From Vibrio crassostreae (GTDB lineage: Bacteria > Pseudomonadota > Gammaproteobacteria > Enterobacterales > Vibrionaceae): a stretch of 64,000 nt of DNA. The translations under genes and the position numbers were made by a program. The stretch is taken from NCBI RefSeq assembly GCF_024347415.1, contig NZ_AP025476.1, forward strand, positions 2,790,001 to 2,854,000. The letters are read 5' to 3'. Below, piece by piece: positions 1 to 11,631 of this stretch. The notes below the pieces were generated by a model. The model had not been told where the DNA came from. It did not search any database and saw only the letters and a list, made by a program, of their open reading frames with translations. Position 1 is the first letter of the stretch. Each line of letters begins with the position of its first letter.

Positions 1-220
1 CGAAGCGGCTCAGGGCGTTTACCTTTCGGCAGCCTACAACTACGCAAACTTTGATGGTGACAACGGCGACAAAGAAATCACCTCTTACATCAACGCGGGC
101 GTTTGGTACGAATACGGAAATGGCACATTTGCGACTGCTTTCGATAGCCGCTTTGGCGTAGGCAGCGATACTGAAATCGGTGACGCTCAGGTGTTCGCAA
201 TGCAATACTTCTACTGGTAA
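1..220 (+). CDS. Outer-membrane beta-barrel porin, C-terminal fragment
   Basis: The reading frame is open from the window edge and ends at TAA 218-220, followed by a second TAA, so only the last 72 residues are seen. They alternate polar and hydrophobic residues in short strands joined by Asp/Gly/Asn-rich turns, and the protein ends in an aromatic run (QYFYW). This is the usual terminal beta-signal of outer-membrane barrels read by the BAM complex. The stop lies 15 bases before the start of a secreted GH63 glycosidase, so a sugar-uptake porin (LamB-like or KdgM-like) is the reasonable guess from context. The family cannot be fixed from this fragment. Confidence 0.6.
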   Translation, partial: EAAQGVYLSAAYNYANFDGDNGDKEITSYINAGVWYEYGNGTFATAFDSRFGVGSDTEIGDAQVFAMQYFYW

Positions 221-223
221 TAA

Positions 224-2611
<2,388 letters not shown>

Positions 2612-2674
2612 ATCAAAACCTATACCTGTCTTCTGGAATTCAATGAAAACATAACCTCATAAATTTCAGACTTT

Positions 2675-2706
2675 GGCACTCAGTATCTCGCTGAGTGCCT
2701 TTTTTA
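2675..2706 (+). terminator. Rho-independent terminator after the GH63 gene
   Basis: A perfect 9-bp stem (GGCACTCAG / CTGAGTGCC) with a 7-base loop is followed directly by seven T. It lies 64 bases after the GH63 stop and should end the porin-GH63 transcript. Confidence 0.9.
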
Positions 2707-3004
2707 TATCTGAAGCCAAATAATCGAACAAACAAGTATTTAGACTATTTAACCTACCATGATCCTTTTACTCTGTTCACTGTACTCCGCAAGCACAGGC
2801 AAGCTTTTGTTCACAAAAAACAAAGAGTGCTGTTGCTATGAAACTCCGCTCAAAAATTTCATCACTCACACTTAAGTATTAGCTTACGCAGACTTATTCG
2901 AGTTTTATTTGTCCTTATTAGTCTTCCGGACATTAATTTGATAGTCGTTTACTAAATAATCGCTAAACTATAGTGTCGCCTACCCCTTTTTTGAGAAAAC
3001 CTAA
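2707..3004. other. Intergenic region before the MATE gene
   Basis: About 300 bases of AT-rich DNA between the GH63 terminator and a MATE transporter start. It should hold the MATE promoter, but I see no clear -35/-10 pair or operator. A 14-codon frame at 2838-2882 is not convincing as a gene. Confidence 0.5.
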
Positions 3005-4345
3005 ATGCCTAATGCTGATTCCACCCTAAACAAACGTATGGGAATCGTTGCGCTCACCTGGCCAATTTTTATCGAAGTTCTTTTAAGAACCGCACTCAAC
3101 ACCAGTGATGTATTCATGTTATCGGGATACTCGGACAAAGCCGTGTCTGCCGTTGGTGTTATTTCTCAGATATCCTTTTTCCTGATCATTGTCTCGACTA
3201 TGGTCAGCAGTGGTACGGGTATTTTAATCGCACAGTACAACGGTGCCTCCCGCACTCAAGAGAGCGCTCATGTAGGCGTAGCGAGCATCATTCTGGCCAT
3301 TATTGCCGGTGTGCTACTGAGTGTGATTGCCGTTCTTGTTGCTGAATATTTTATCCCGCTCTATCAACTCGAACCTCAAGTCGAGCAATACGCACAAGAA
3401 TACCTATTCATCAGTGGTGCTCTCACCTTCAATGTAACCATTGGTGTGGTTCTCACTACTATTCTGCGCAGTCATGGCTATTCAAAGTCACCAATGGTGA
3501 TCAACATGATTGCTGGCGTCATCAACGTATTCGGCAACTATTGTGCCTTATATCAACCTTTTGGTTTGCCTGTATACGGCGTGCAAGGGGTTGCGACCGC
3601 GACTGTAATCAGCCAAGTGATCGGGATGTTGATCTTAATTGGTGTGGTCAGAAGCAAAGGGATAGATCTACCAGTGAAGCAGTTTAAATCTGTGCCGAAA
3701 GCCATCTATCAAAAAATCATTAAGATCGGCTCGATGAACGCAGGAGAAGTGCTCTCTTATAACATGGCTCAGATCAGCATTACCTTCTTTGTAGTGCAGA
3801 TGGGCACCTCTTCACTGGCTGCGTTTACTTACGCACAAAACATCGCTCGCCTCTCTTTTGCGTTTGCACTGGCGATTGGTCAAGGCAGCCAAATCCAAAC
3901 AGGCTATTACATTGGCAAGGGTTGGATCGACGAGATCACCAAGCGCGTGCAACGCTACTTTGTGGTTGGTTTTATCGCCTCAACTGCGATTACCTGCATG
4001 GTTTATGTGTTCCGTTTCGAAATTCTCGATCTGTTCACGCAAGATCCAGAGATCGTTGCGCTAACTGCCGCGCTGATTGCAGGTTCCATCATTCTTGAAG
4101 CTGGCCGAGTATTTAACCTGATCTTTATCTCTTGTCTAAAGGCTGCTGGCGACATTAAATTCCCGATCAAAATGGGTATTCTCAGCATGTGGGGCATTGG
4201 GGTTGCCATGAGCTACTTGCTTGGCGTGCATTGGGGTTATGGCGTATTAGGGGCTTGGATGGCAATAGCGATGGACGAGTGGTTCCGTGGAATCATCATG
4301 GCCTATCGCTGGCGAGCGAAGAAATGGACTCGATTCTCTTTTTAG
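3005..4345 (+). CDS. MATE family multidrug/Na+ or H+ antiporter
   Basis: A 446-residue polytopic inner-membrane protein with about 12 hydrophobic segments in two halves, which is the usual MATE length. The N-terminus (WPIFIEVLLRTALNTSDVFM) and the first-helix pattern followed by AVGVISQ and the SGTGILIAQYNGA stretch are typical of the family. MATE proteins export cationic drugs or toxic metabolites using Na+ or H+ gradients; the substrate cannot be told. It stands alone between two terminators. The ribosome-binding site before ATG 3005 is weak. A second, only distantly similar MATE lies at 50496-51833. Confidence 0.88.
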   Translation: MPNADSTLNKRMGIVALTWPIFIEVLLRTALNTSDVFMLSGYSDKAVSAVGVISQISFFLIIVSTMVSSGTGILIAQYNGASRTQESAHVGVASIILAIIAGVLLSVIAVLVAEYFIPLYQLEPQVEQYAQEYLFISGALTFNVTIGVVLTTILRSHGYSKSPMVINMIAGVINVFGNYCALYQPFGLPVYGVQGVATATVISQVIGMLILIGVVRSKGIDLPVKQFKSVPKAIYQKIIKIGSMNAGEVLSYNMAQISITFFVVQMGTSSLAAFTYAQNIARLSFAFALAIGQGSQIQTGYYIGKGWIDEITKRVQRYFVVGFIASTAITCMVYVFRFEILDLFTQDPEIVALTAALIAGSIILEAGRVFNLIFISCLKAAGDIKFPIKMGILSMWGIGVAMSYLLGVHWGYGVLGAWMAIAMDEWFRGIIMAYRWRAKKWTRFSF

Positions 4346-4383
4346 GTTGTTGTTGATACGTCTAAATTTATCTCGACCAAAAG

Positions 4384-4413
4384 AAAAAAGCGCTAGGGGG
4401 AGCTAGCGCTTTT
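4384..4413 (+). terminator. Terminator, probably bidirectional, after the MATE gene
   Basis: An 8-bp perfect stem AGCGCTAG / CTAGCGCT with loop GGGGAG, flanked by an A-run on the left and TTT on the right. It could stop the rightward MATE transcript and also leftward transcripts coming from the LysR gene. Confidence 0.75.
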
Positions 4414-4615
4414 AAGACCAACTAAGTCCGTTTAGCCTGGTAGATTTTTAAGCTATATCATGAGGATATAACCAATTTTTTTACTTAGGTAAATCAAAAA
4501 GCCTATTCTTTACGACTGCTTTGAGTCGTAAATTAAGTATAGTCGGGTTCTTATAATAAACCGGATTTTTCTAAAATTAATTCATATAAATTTGACGATT
4601 AACCGACACAATAAA

Positions 4616-5542
4616 CTATTCAGAAATCACAGATGAGATCGCATTAGTAATCAACTTTCTAAGTCGTTTATTTTTATCATCTAAATGCTTTGCCTTTCTA
4701 TAAACAAGCTGGATATCAAAATCTGGAACATCAATCGGGGGTTTCACAGCTAGTAAGGTTTCTTCACTATCCATATCCTTGCGCGCAACGAGCTTGGGGA
4801 CAATACACAATAGTTCTCTGCCACGAATGAGCCGCTTAACAGTTAAAAAGTTACTGGAAGATATCGCGACTTTCCGGCTTAAACCGAGTTCAGCTAAACG
4901 AGTATCCACTCCCGTCTTTAAAGCCCCTGCCGGGGAAACGAGTGCGTGCTCGACAGCAACAAATTGTTCTAGCGACATAGGTTCCTCAATAGATAGAACC
5001 GATTGGTCAAGTAAACAAACATGTTGCTCCGTGTACAAATGCTTTGTTCGATACTGCTTTGATACCTCACCAAAGCTGCCTATCGTCATATCAAGCTTGG
5101 CATCTTCAAAGACTTGCTGGTAGTTACTCCGGTTTACATTGAACAACGCTACTTGGGAGTAAGGAGAGGATTGCTTAATCAGGTCAAACAATATTGGAGC
5201 GAACATCTGCTCGGCATAATCAGTGAGACCAATCTTCCAAGTCCCTTTATAAGTTTCTGCATCAAACGATTTTGACAACAGCACCTCAGACTGGATGGTA
5301 TTCAGTAGCGCATCCACGGTACTTGATAGTTCAATGGCTCGGTCGGTCGCCTCCATTTTGCTACCTACACGCTCAAACAAAGGGTCATCAAACAACTTTC
5401 GTAGCCTTTGTAAGCTATGGCTCATCGCAGATTGGCTGACATAACAACGCTCAGCAGCCTTACTCACGCTATTCGTTTTATACAAAGCCTGCAGTGCAAT
5501 CAACAAGTTAAGGTCGATCCCTTTCCAATTAAAATCAGCCAT
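4616..5542 (-). CDS. LysR-type transcriptional regulator, divergent from chrA
   Basis: About 308 residues with the N-terminal LysR winged helix-turn-helix (DLNLLIALQALYKTNSVSKA, then SQSAMSHSLQRLR and DDPLFER) and a C-terminal effector-binding domain of the NodD/NahR-like type. ATG 5542 fits the usual length; a TTG nine bases upstream is the alternative. It is transcribed away from the chromate-transporter gene, 101 bases apart. That is the classic layout for a LysR protein controlling its divergent neighbour and itself. The inducer is unknown; control of chrA is inference from position. Confidence 0.85.
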   Translation of the reverse strand: MADFNWKGIDLNLLIALQALYKTNSVSKAAERCYVSQSAMSHSLQRLRKLFDDPLFERVGSKMEATDRAIELSSTVDALLNTIQSEVLLSKSFDAETYKGTWKIGLTDYAEQMFAPILFDLIKQSSPYSQVALFNVNRSNYQQVFEDAKLDMTIGSFGEVSKQYRTKHLYTEQHVCLLDQSVLSIEEPMSLEQFVAVEHALVSPAGALKTGVDTRLAELGLSRKVAISSSNFLTVKRLIRGRELLCIVPKLVARKDMDSEETLLAVKPPIDVPDFDIQLVYRKAKHLDDKNKRLRKLITNAISSVISE

Positions 5543-5643
5543 GCCAAACAACCCATTTCATTCATAGTTATAATTAAAACAATTAATTTGAATCATAGTT
5601 TAACTCCACCTAAATTACGCTAAACATTTATCTGGAATCGATC
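5543..5643. promoter_or_regulatory. LysR / chrA divergent promoter region
   Basis: A 101-base AT-rich gap shared by two divergent genes, with a partly symmetric stretch around 5571-5590 (AATTAAAACAATTAATTT). It must hold both promoters and probably the LysR site, but I cannot place the T-N11-A box with certainty. Confidence 0.45.
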
Positions 5644-6792
5644 ATGCTTTCAATTTTTAAAACCTTTTTCTGGCTTGGCTGGATTAGCTTCGGTGGACCA
5701 GCAGCACACATTGGCTACTTCCGTAAAACCTTTGTTGAAAAACTGAATTGGTTGTCCGACGAAGAGTACGGGCAAATTGTCGCCCTCAGCCAATTTCTTC
5801 CGGGCCCAGGTTCAAGTCAGGTTGGCTTTGCGGTTGGCTACAAGAAAGGAGGCTTAACAGGTGCGATTGCTGCATTTGTCGGCTTCACTTCTCCATCTGT
5901 CATTCTGATGCTGATTTTGGCGTTAGTGAGTAACCAATTGTTGGAAGCTCCGCTGTTCATCTCTGTCATCCACGGGCTTAAGTTACTCGCCGTTGTGGTT
6001 GTGGCTGATGCCACTTTCGGCATGTACAAAAACTTTTGCCAATCGAAGATCGCGACCGCCTTATGTGTGATTACCGCAATTGTTCTGCTACTGATTCCTG
6101 GCATCTGGCCTCAAGTTTTAGTGCTTCTATTTGCAGCGATCATTGGCAGTAAGTTCTTAACCTCACAAGAGCTTAAAACGATACCTTCAACACAAAAAAT
6201 ATCGGTAACGCCTCTCGTGATTTTTGTTGCTTTGCTGGTTGGCTTGCCTCTATTCAGTGCTTACTCTCAAGGCATTGAAGTGTTTGGCCTGTTCTATCAA
6301 GCAGGCAGCCTAGTATTTGGTGGCGGCCACGTGGTACTTCCACTACTACAAAATGGTATTGGCGACCAACTGTCTCAAGATGCCTTCCTAACAGGTTATG
6401 CAGCGGCGCAAGCAGTACCTGGCCCGATGTTTACGTTAGCCACTTATCTAGGTTATGTGTTGATGCCATCAGCACCGATCACCGGCGCCCTACTCGCAAC
6501 GATTGCTGTATTCTTACCGGGCTTCTTATTGCTACTGGGTGTACTGAAGAACTGGCAGGCGATTGCAAGCAAACCTTTAGTGGCTGGTGCACTTACAGGT
6601 GTGAATGCGTCGGTTGTAGGTTTGTTATTGGCAGCACTATATCAACCCATCTTCACAAGTGCAGTGAGTAGTGGCTTAGATTTCGCTCTGATCATTGTTG
6701 GTGTGTGGTTATTGAAAACCGTGAAGTTACCTATTGTTGGGTTAGTAGGGTTGTTCATTGTCTTTGGCGCAATGACAGGACTGGCGGTCTAA
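5644..6792 (+). CDS. chrA: Chromate transporter, two-domain ChrA
   Basis: A 382-residue inner-membrane protein with two homologous CHR halves, the long-chain ChrA form. Half one holds SFGGPAAHIGYFR and the LPGPGSSQ motif near residues 50-60. Half two holds FGGGHVVLPLL and AVPGPMFTLATYLGY near 220-270. ChrA proteins export chromate or sulfate-like oxyanions by membrane potential; many marine homologues are annotated only by similarity. It stands alone behind a divergent LysR regulator. Both halves have intact motifs, so it looks functional, but chromate as substrate is not proved. Confidence 0.85.
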   Translation: MLSIFKTFFWLGWISFGGPAAHIGYFRKTFVEKLNWLSDEEYGQIVALSQFLPGPGSSQVGFAVGYKKGGLTGAIAAFVGFTSPSVILMLILALVSNQLLEAPLFISVIHGLKLLAVVVVADATFGMYKNFCQSKIATALCVITAIVLLLIPGIWPQVLVLLFAAIIGSKFLTSQELKTIPSTQKISVTPLVIFVALLVGLPLFSAYSQGIEVFGLFYQAGSLVFGGGHVVLPLLQNGIGDQLSQDAFLTGYAAAQAVPGPMFTLATYLGYVLMPSAPITGALLATIAVFLPGFLLLLGVLKNWQAIASKPLVAGALTGVNASVVGLLLAALYQPIFTSAVSSGLDFALIIVGVWLLKTVKLPIVGLVGLFIVFGAMTGLAV

Positions 6793-6803
6793 TAGGTTTA
6801 AGG

Positions 6804-6840
6804 TAAGAAGTAAGCGAACCGCTTGCTTCTTACTTTCGTC
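6804..6840 (+). terminator. Probable terminator after chrA
   Basis: A 13-bp stem with one mismatch (TAAGAAGTAAGCG / CGCTTGCTTCTTA), loop AAC, followed by a broken T-rich tail. It sits 11 bases after the chrA stop. Confidence 0.6.
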
Positions 6841-6942
6841 TTTCATAATTTAATCTACCTATCACCCGCTATATAATTGGTAATTCCATCTCAAAGCTCA
6901 TGCTCTCGAGGATTGATCTCTTAGCCAAATATCTCAGCTAAG

Positions 6943-7863
6943 TCATTCATCGTCCTTAAATCTTAAAATAGAGAGTATTCTCATCTCTCGCCTACCTCGT
7001 GATACGTTATCGAGTATCAAACCGCAGAAAAAAGACATCACCGCGATCAAAGCTATTGAGCTAGACAAAACAGCTGTAGGTAGCCTCTCAACCAATCCTG
7101 TATCAACAAAATCAACAATGACGGGGATACCCAAGATCAATGAAATAAAACCTAGCAATATCGAGAGAGAGCCAAAGAAAAACATCGGCTTTACATCTCT
7201 CAATAAGAACAAGATAAAATTTAGAATCTTGAGACCATCGCTCAAGGTGTTCAGTTTGCTGGTAGTCCCTTCAGGTCTAGATTGGTATTGAGTCGAGACT
7301 TCTTTGATTGACATATTATGGTGTAACGCATGCACGGTAAGTTCTGTTTCTATCTGGAAACCATCGCTGAAGATAGGTGCGGTTTTGACAAATCTATGGC
7401 TCATAATTCGATAGCCAGAAAACACATCATTCAATTGCGCATTGAATGCTAAGTTAATCAGAGATGAAAACATCTTGTTCCCAAGGATATGTCCCTTGGG
7501 ATAAGCCATTGAAGTTCGCTCGCGACTGCCAATGATCATATCGAGCTTTTCATTATTTAGTTGGTCGATCAGCTCGGGGCATATTGAGGCGTCATAGGTA
7601 TCATCACCATCAGCCATCACATAGATATCGGCGTCGATATCAGAAAACATCCGCCTCACAACCTCCCCTTTACCTTGGCGCGGCTCATGTCGCACAATCG
7701 CCCCTGCTTGTAACGCCTCGTTGACCGTGTTGTCGGTTGAATTATTGTCATAAACATAAATGGATGCATCAGGTAAGGCTTGTTGAAAAGACGTGACCGT
7801 TTCACCAATGGCTCCGGCTTCGTTATAACATGGGAGTAATACTGCGACTTTCTGTTTATTCAT
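6943..7863 (-). CDS. GT2 family glycosyltransferase, polyprenyl-phosphate sugar type
   Basis: About 306 residues: a GT-A domain (LLPCYNEAGAIGETV at the N-terminus, then YDNNSTD and the metal-binding region MADGDDTYDAS near residue 85) followed by two C-terminal membrane helices. This is the build of DPM1/GtrB-type enzymes that load a sugar from a nucleotide donor onto polyprenyl phosphate. I chose ATG 7863, since AAGGAG at 7869-7874 sits 5 bases before it; the GTG at 7869 overlaps that site. It overlaps the stop of the upstream GT-C-like gene by 8 bases and is the last gene of the tad transcript. It may make the lipid-linked sugar used by that neighbour. Confidence 0.85.
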   Translation of the reverse strand: MNKQKVAVLLPCYNEAGAIGETVTSFQQALPDASIYVYDNNSTDNTVNEALQAGAIVRHEPRQGKGEVVRRMFSDIDADIYVMADGDDTYDASICPELIDQLNNEKLDMIIGSRERTSMAYPKGHILGNKMFSSLINLAFNAQLNDVFSGYRIMSHRFVKTAPIFSDGFQIETELTVHALHHNMSIKEVSTQYQSRPEGTTSKLNTLSDGLKILNFILFLLRDVKPMFFFGSLSILLGFISLILGIPVIVDFVDTGLVERLPTAVLSSSIALIAVMSFFCGLILDNVSRGRREMRILSILRFKDDE

Positions 7864-9637
7864 GCTCACTCCTTACTTTAAAAACTCGATAACCATCCTC
7901 AATTCCATCATATGTAACGTCTAACCAAGCCGGAATATTATCCCCATGAAGTCTCCTAACTAAAGAGTCCTCGCTGCCAGAGTCCTTTAGGAGAGTTAAA
8001 TGAGGGTCATTACCGATCAATATATAATCAACCTTTTTATCGACTATTTTGTTTCTTGCTAGAAGCATGTCCTCTTCTAACATCACTTCGATTAAAAATT
8101 GGTTACCCACAATATTTCTATGATAAGGCGCGGCGATTATAGTGTTGTTCGTTTTGGCCAATACAGGTGCACCTGTTTCTATTCCTGAAAGAATTGTATG
8201 AGAGTTGATACCGTTATCTTTCAGTACCTTAAAGATGACTGGTAACTTATCGGTCTTATCAAGTTTGGTAGTCACTTCCTCTGCTGGAGATAAAGCGAGA
8301 ATGACAAACGCTAACGCCAATGGAGTACCTGAGAAAATAATCAGCACTTTCAGTAGTGAATACCTAACGTATTCAGACACTTTAATTACAAAATATGCTT
8401 GAAAAGGTGCCGCCAAAACAAAACACAACCTCATCACTCTAATCTGCCAAAACATCGCAAGGGCTAAATTAAACATAAAAATGAGATACAAGATTGCACA
8501 GTGGGGGGTTTTATTTCGAAAGAATGGATACAACATTGCGGGAACTAATAGCAACAAATAATTATCCACTGAAAAAAAGCCATTCATTGCTATGTATGTT
8601 GCGACAGATTTAGCTTCGGCAACTTGATCAAGCCAATACAGCTTTAGTATCGGTGGGTAATCAATAAACAAAGCACTAGTCAGTGAGGGGTAAAGAATAA
8701 CAACCGGAAGTAAACACAACAAACCAAGAAAAACAAATAATAAAAATCTTTGAGTTAAGTTTTTTCTATTATTATTCAATATGTTGTAAGCATTGACAAA
8801 CACCCAACCACTAAAAAAAAGAATGATGATAATAAATGAGATTTCATCATATTTAAAAGCAAAGAACTCATCATAAGGCCTATTTAATAAAACAGCACAA
8901 GCTCCAAAAATCGAACAAGTTACGTATAACTTAGAGACATAACTAAACCACTCGTCACGAACGAAACAGTAATACACAGTATAAATAATTAAGAAAATCA
9001 TAAACAACAAAACATTATCCATCCCAGTCCATAGAGATAGAGACACGAAAACGGCCTGAGCATACACTCGCCATGATTGCCTTAGGTTGTTGATAGAAGT
9101 CGGTGTTACTGATAAGAAGAGCGTTGCCAAAATAAGTTGAATATTATGATGGTCAATAGAACCAGGTAAGAAGTGTATTATCGCAGGAGAAAAAATAGCA
9201 AACATAGTGCTGATAAAGCGGTACTTAGCGCCTAAGAAACGTTCGCATAGGTAAAAGCACGATAATGCGAAGAACAATAAATAAAGCAAAGGGACAATAG
9301 AAATCGAGATAGTATAAGCAAGGCTATCATCAACCATAAATATCAATGGGAAAGCGACTGAAGAGAGCATTAGATCCGGAAATCGAGACCAATGAATAAT
9401 AATACCGTCATCGGCATTAAAATTACTCATTGGCTCTAGGTACCAATGACCATTCCTCATCCACTCCTGAAACTGAACAAAACGCATATAATCGTCATTG
9501 TCATTCAGGTTGAGTATTGAAATGCTCTCCCACTTATAAATAAATATAAAAATGGCACATACGAGCCAAATTACAGAAATAGCTATGATGTCTTTATTAA
9601 AACTCTCACTTTTAGGCAATATGAATATCCTTTTCAT
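7856..9637 (-). CDS. Multi-spanning membrane protein, putative GT-C glycosyltransferase
   Basis: 593 residues with a first membrane helix near 18-34, an acidic loop (NDNDD, residues 45-49) right after it, then about ten more hydrophobic segments and a soluble C-terminal tail (from about 450). The acidic motif in the first outer loop, HWSRFPD (82-88) and IDHHN (161-165) recall GT-C enzymes such as oligosaccharyltransferase or PMT-like proteins, but I do not recognise an exact family. The downstream gene makes the type of lipid-linked sugar that GT-C enzymes use. It starts 18 bases after the tadD stop, so it is part of the pilus operon; pilus or surface glycosylation is inference. Confidence 0.6.
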   Translation of the reverse strand: MKRIFILPKSESFNKDIIAISVIWLVCAIFIFIYKWESISILNLNDNDDYMRFVQFQEWMRNGHWYLEPMSNFNADDGIIIHWSRFPDLMLSSVAFPLIFMVDDSLAYTISISIVPLLYLLFFALSCFYLCERFLGAKYRFISTMFAIFSPAIIHFLPGSIDHHNIQLILATLFLSVTPTSINNLRQSWRVYAQAVFVSLSLWTGMDNVLLFMIFLIIYTVYYCFVRDEWFSYVSKLYVTCSIFGACAVLLNRPYDEFFAFKYDEISFIIIILFFSGWVFVNAYNILNNNRKNLTQRFLLFVFLGLLCLLPVVILYPSLTSALFIDYPPILKLYWLDQVAEAKSVATYIAMNGFFSVDNYLLLLVPAMLYPFFRNKTPHCAILYLIFMFNLALAMFWQIRVMRLCFVLAAPFQAYFVIKVSEYVRYSLLKVLIIFSGTPLALAFVILALSPAEEVTTKLDKTDKLPVIFKVLKDNGINSHTILSGIETGAPVLAKTNNTIIAAPYHRNIVGNQFLIEVMLEEDMLLARNKIVDKKVDYILIGNDPHLTLLKDSGSEDSLVRRLHGDNIPAWLDVTYDGIEDGYRVFKVRSEHE

Positions 9638-9655
9638 TAAGCCAAAATCAATTCA

Positions 9656-10660
9656 CTACTGTTCCATCTCTCTCACTTCCGCTAGTGCTCTGTTTAAGTT
9701 TTCATTTGCTACTTTGTAGTAAGATGATTTTTTATCGATAGCTTGCTGTAGATATGGAACCGCCTGATCAGGTTTTCCTTGTAAGATTAGGAAGTAGCCA
9801 ACATTATTCAACGCTTCCGGGGCATCCATGTGCCTCATGAACACGTTGGTTGCCTTTTTAATATCCCCAGAGGCTAAATAAATAAGTGCTAGATTATTCT
9901 GAGCTTTTTCATTATTCGGTTCTAACTCTAAGGCTGAACGCGTGTATTGATACGCTTCCTTGTAGTTACCATACATGTAGTGGGAGTAGCCCATATTCAA
10001 CAAAGCTTTGACTGAGCTTTTATCTATCGTCAGTGACTTTTTGAAGTACTCTTGTGCGATCTGATGCTTTCCGTCAACATCTTCCAATACACCAATCCCC
10101 ATATAAGCTAATGCTGGGGACATGCTGTCTACCTTCAAACTGGCCACTTCACTTTGACTCAACGCTTGGTAATTTTGGATAGTTTCGCTGCTTTTTAAAC
10201 GAACCTGGTCTGAATTAATCGCTTTAAAGAAATAGCTTCGACCTTCATCGGTACGGCGTTGCTTGGTATACAAAACACCTAACTGCTCCAATACTTCGGT
10301 GTGGGCAGGATTAAAATCTAGCGCTGCTAGGTAAGCTTTCTCGGCCAACGCATAGTTACCGCGAGACGAATGTATTTGGCCAATAGTGAACAAGGTTTTA
10401 TCGTGAAACTCTTTTTCAGGGAAGGACAAAGAGCGTATATATTCATATAAAGCCAAGTCTATATTGTTGTCTCGCAGAGCAATGTCACCGCGCATAATTG
10501 CTTCTTTTTCATTTAGCGGTGGATCATCACTAGTTAAAGAATCGATTGGTTTACCAGAATACAATTCGGCATCAAATTGATTGGTCGGCTCATCCGAAGA
10601 AGCACAACCAAGTAACAAAATAGGCAACAGTAGTAGAAGAAACTTATTGTATAGCATCAT
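9656..10660 (-). CDS. tadD: TadD-type TPR lipoprotein of the Flp pilus system
   Basis: 334 residues. A lipoprotein signal (LLLLLPILLLGCASS) is followed by about seven TPR-like repeats, for example LGVLYTKQRRTDEGRSYFFK, ALLNMGYSHYMYGNYKEAYQ and NNLALIYLASGDIKKA. TadD is needed for pilus assembly and is thought to act as a periplasmic/outer-membrane scaffold, perhaps for the secretin. Start ATG 10660 overlaps the tadC stop as ATGA (10657-10660), which signals translational coupling. A longer in-frame reading starting at 10741 would lie inside tadC and lose the signal peptide. Confidence 0.85.
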   Translation of the reverse strand: MMLYNKFLLLLLPILLLGCASSDEPTNQFDAELYSGKPIDSLTSDDPPLNEKEAIMRGDIALRDNNIDLALYEYIRSLSFPEKEFHDKTLFTIGQIHSSRGNYALAEKAYLAALDFNPAHTEVLEQLGVLYTKQRRTDEGRSYFFKAINSDQVRLKSSETIQNYQALSQSEVASLKVDSMSPALAYMGIGVLEDVDGKHQIAQEYFKKSLTIDKSSVKALLNMGYSHYMYGNYKEAYQYTRSALELEPNNEKAQNNLALIYLASGDIKKATNVFMRHMDAPEALNNVGYFLILQGKPDQAVPYLQQAIDKKSSYYKVANENLNRALAEVREMEQ

Positions 10661-11628
10661 AAACTTGCTCCCGGCGCAGTTAATGCGTCCATTACGATCA
10701 ATAGTCCTGGGCCAAGTGCGACAATGAAAAAGCAAGGCCAAATAAATATCAACATAGGGAATAACATCTTAGTCGGTATTTTTGCAGCAATTTCTTCAGC
10801 AGCTTGCTGACGTTTATCTCTAAAGTCTTCTGTATAATCACGGAGTGTTTGCGCTAAACTCCCCCCCATTCTCGACGCATGAGAAAGCAAAGAAACCAAA
10901 CCTTCCAACTCGACTAAACCGGTTCGTTCGATAAGCTGCCTAAGCGCATCAGGCATGGTGACACCCGCTTGGATTTTAGCAAACACAGTCTCTAGTTCAT
11001 CCGCTAGCTCCGGCTGAGAGACATAGAGCTCAGATGCGACACGTCCAAGGGCAGCATTAAAACCAAGCCCAGACTCGGTACACACAACAAGAAGATCAAG
11101 CGCATCAGGGACACCGTTTCTAATTTTTTTCTGACGCTCTTTTTGTAACTTACTCAGTACAATATTTGGCGTAAACGTTCCAAGAAAAACACAGGTCATG
11201 ATGAGTAAGTTATTGTAGTCTCCACCCAACGATATGTAATAGACCATAAAAGCAGCGACGATACCTATTAAGCTAGATAAAACCTTCAACGCATAGAAAA
11301 CTGATAATGAACTCTTCTCATGGAACCCAGCATGCATCAGCTTTTCTGAGTAAGTTTCATTATCCTTTTTGTTACCTTTACTTATAAAAGGGCTTAATGA
11401 TTCAAGCGTATTTGAGAAATCATAGGGTTTGCGGCCACCAACACTTCCCTCTTCAGATATTTGTCTTAGCTTCTTGTCTAAAGGAGATCGAGCTCCTAAA
11501 AACAGAAGCCCAACAGTCAATGTAAATAAGACAGTAGTGAGCAAAATCATCGCATAAATAACCACCTGAGAGCTGATCCCAAACTCTTCTAACATCTGCT
11601 TCCAGACTTCAATATTGAGTAGTTCCAT
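10657..11628 (-). CDS. tadC: TadC inner-membrane platform protein
   Basis: 323 residues of the type II secretion F-domain family (PF00482). There are hydrophobic segments near 20-45, 115-165 and 285-315, and a cytoplasmic F domain containing VPDALDLLVVCTESGLGF, the typical TadC signature. TadB and TadC form the inner-membrane platform that couples the TadA ATPase to pilus growth. It starts 3 bases after the tadB stop and overlaps tadD by 4 bases. Confidence 0.9.
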   Translation of the reverse strand: MELLNIEVWKQMLEEFGISSQVVIYAMILLTTVLFTLTVGLLFLGARSPLDKKLRQISEEGSVGGRKPYDFSNTLESLSPFISKGNKKDNETYSEKLMHAGFHEKSSLSVFYALKVLSSLIGIVAAFMVYYISLGGDYNNLLIMTCVFLGTFTPNIVLSKLQKERQKKIRNGVPDALDLLVVCTESGLGFNAALGRVASELYVSQPELADELETVFAKIQAGVTMPDALRQLIERTGLVELEGLVSLLSHASRMGGSLAQTLRDYTEDFRDKRQQAAEEIAAKIPTKMLFPMLIFIWPCFFIVALGPGLLIVMDALTAPGASL

Positions 11629-11631
11629 AAG

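Noticed and set aside
2838..2882. 14-codon frame before the MATE gene
   Set aside because: Too short, no clear ribosome-binding site and no link to a known leader peptide.
4509..4532. Hairpin TTTACGACT / AGTCGTAAA downstream of the LysR gene
   Set aside because: No T-run on either strand next to it; may be a weak structure only.
5417..5623. Small open frame on the plus strand overlapping the LysR start
   Set aside because: It lies antisense to the helix-turn-helix coding region and lacks its own signals.
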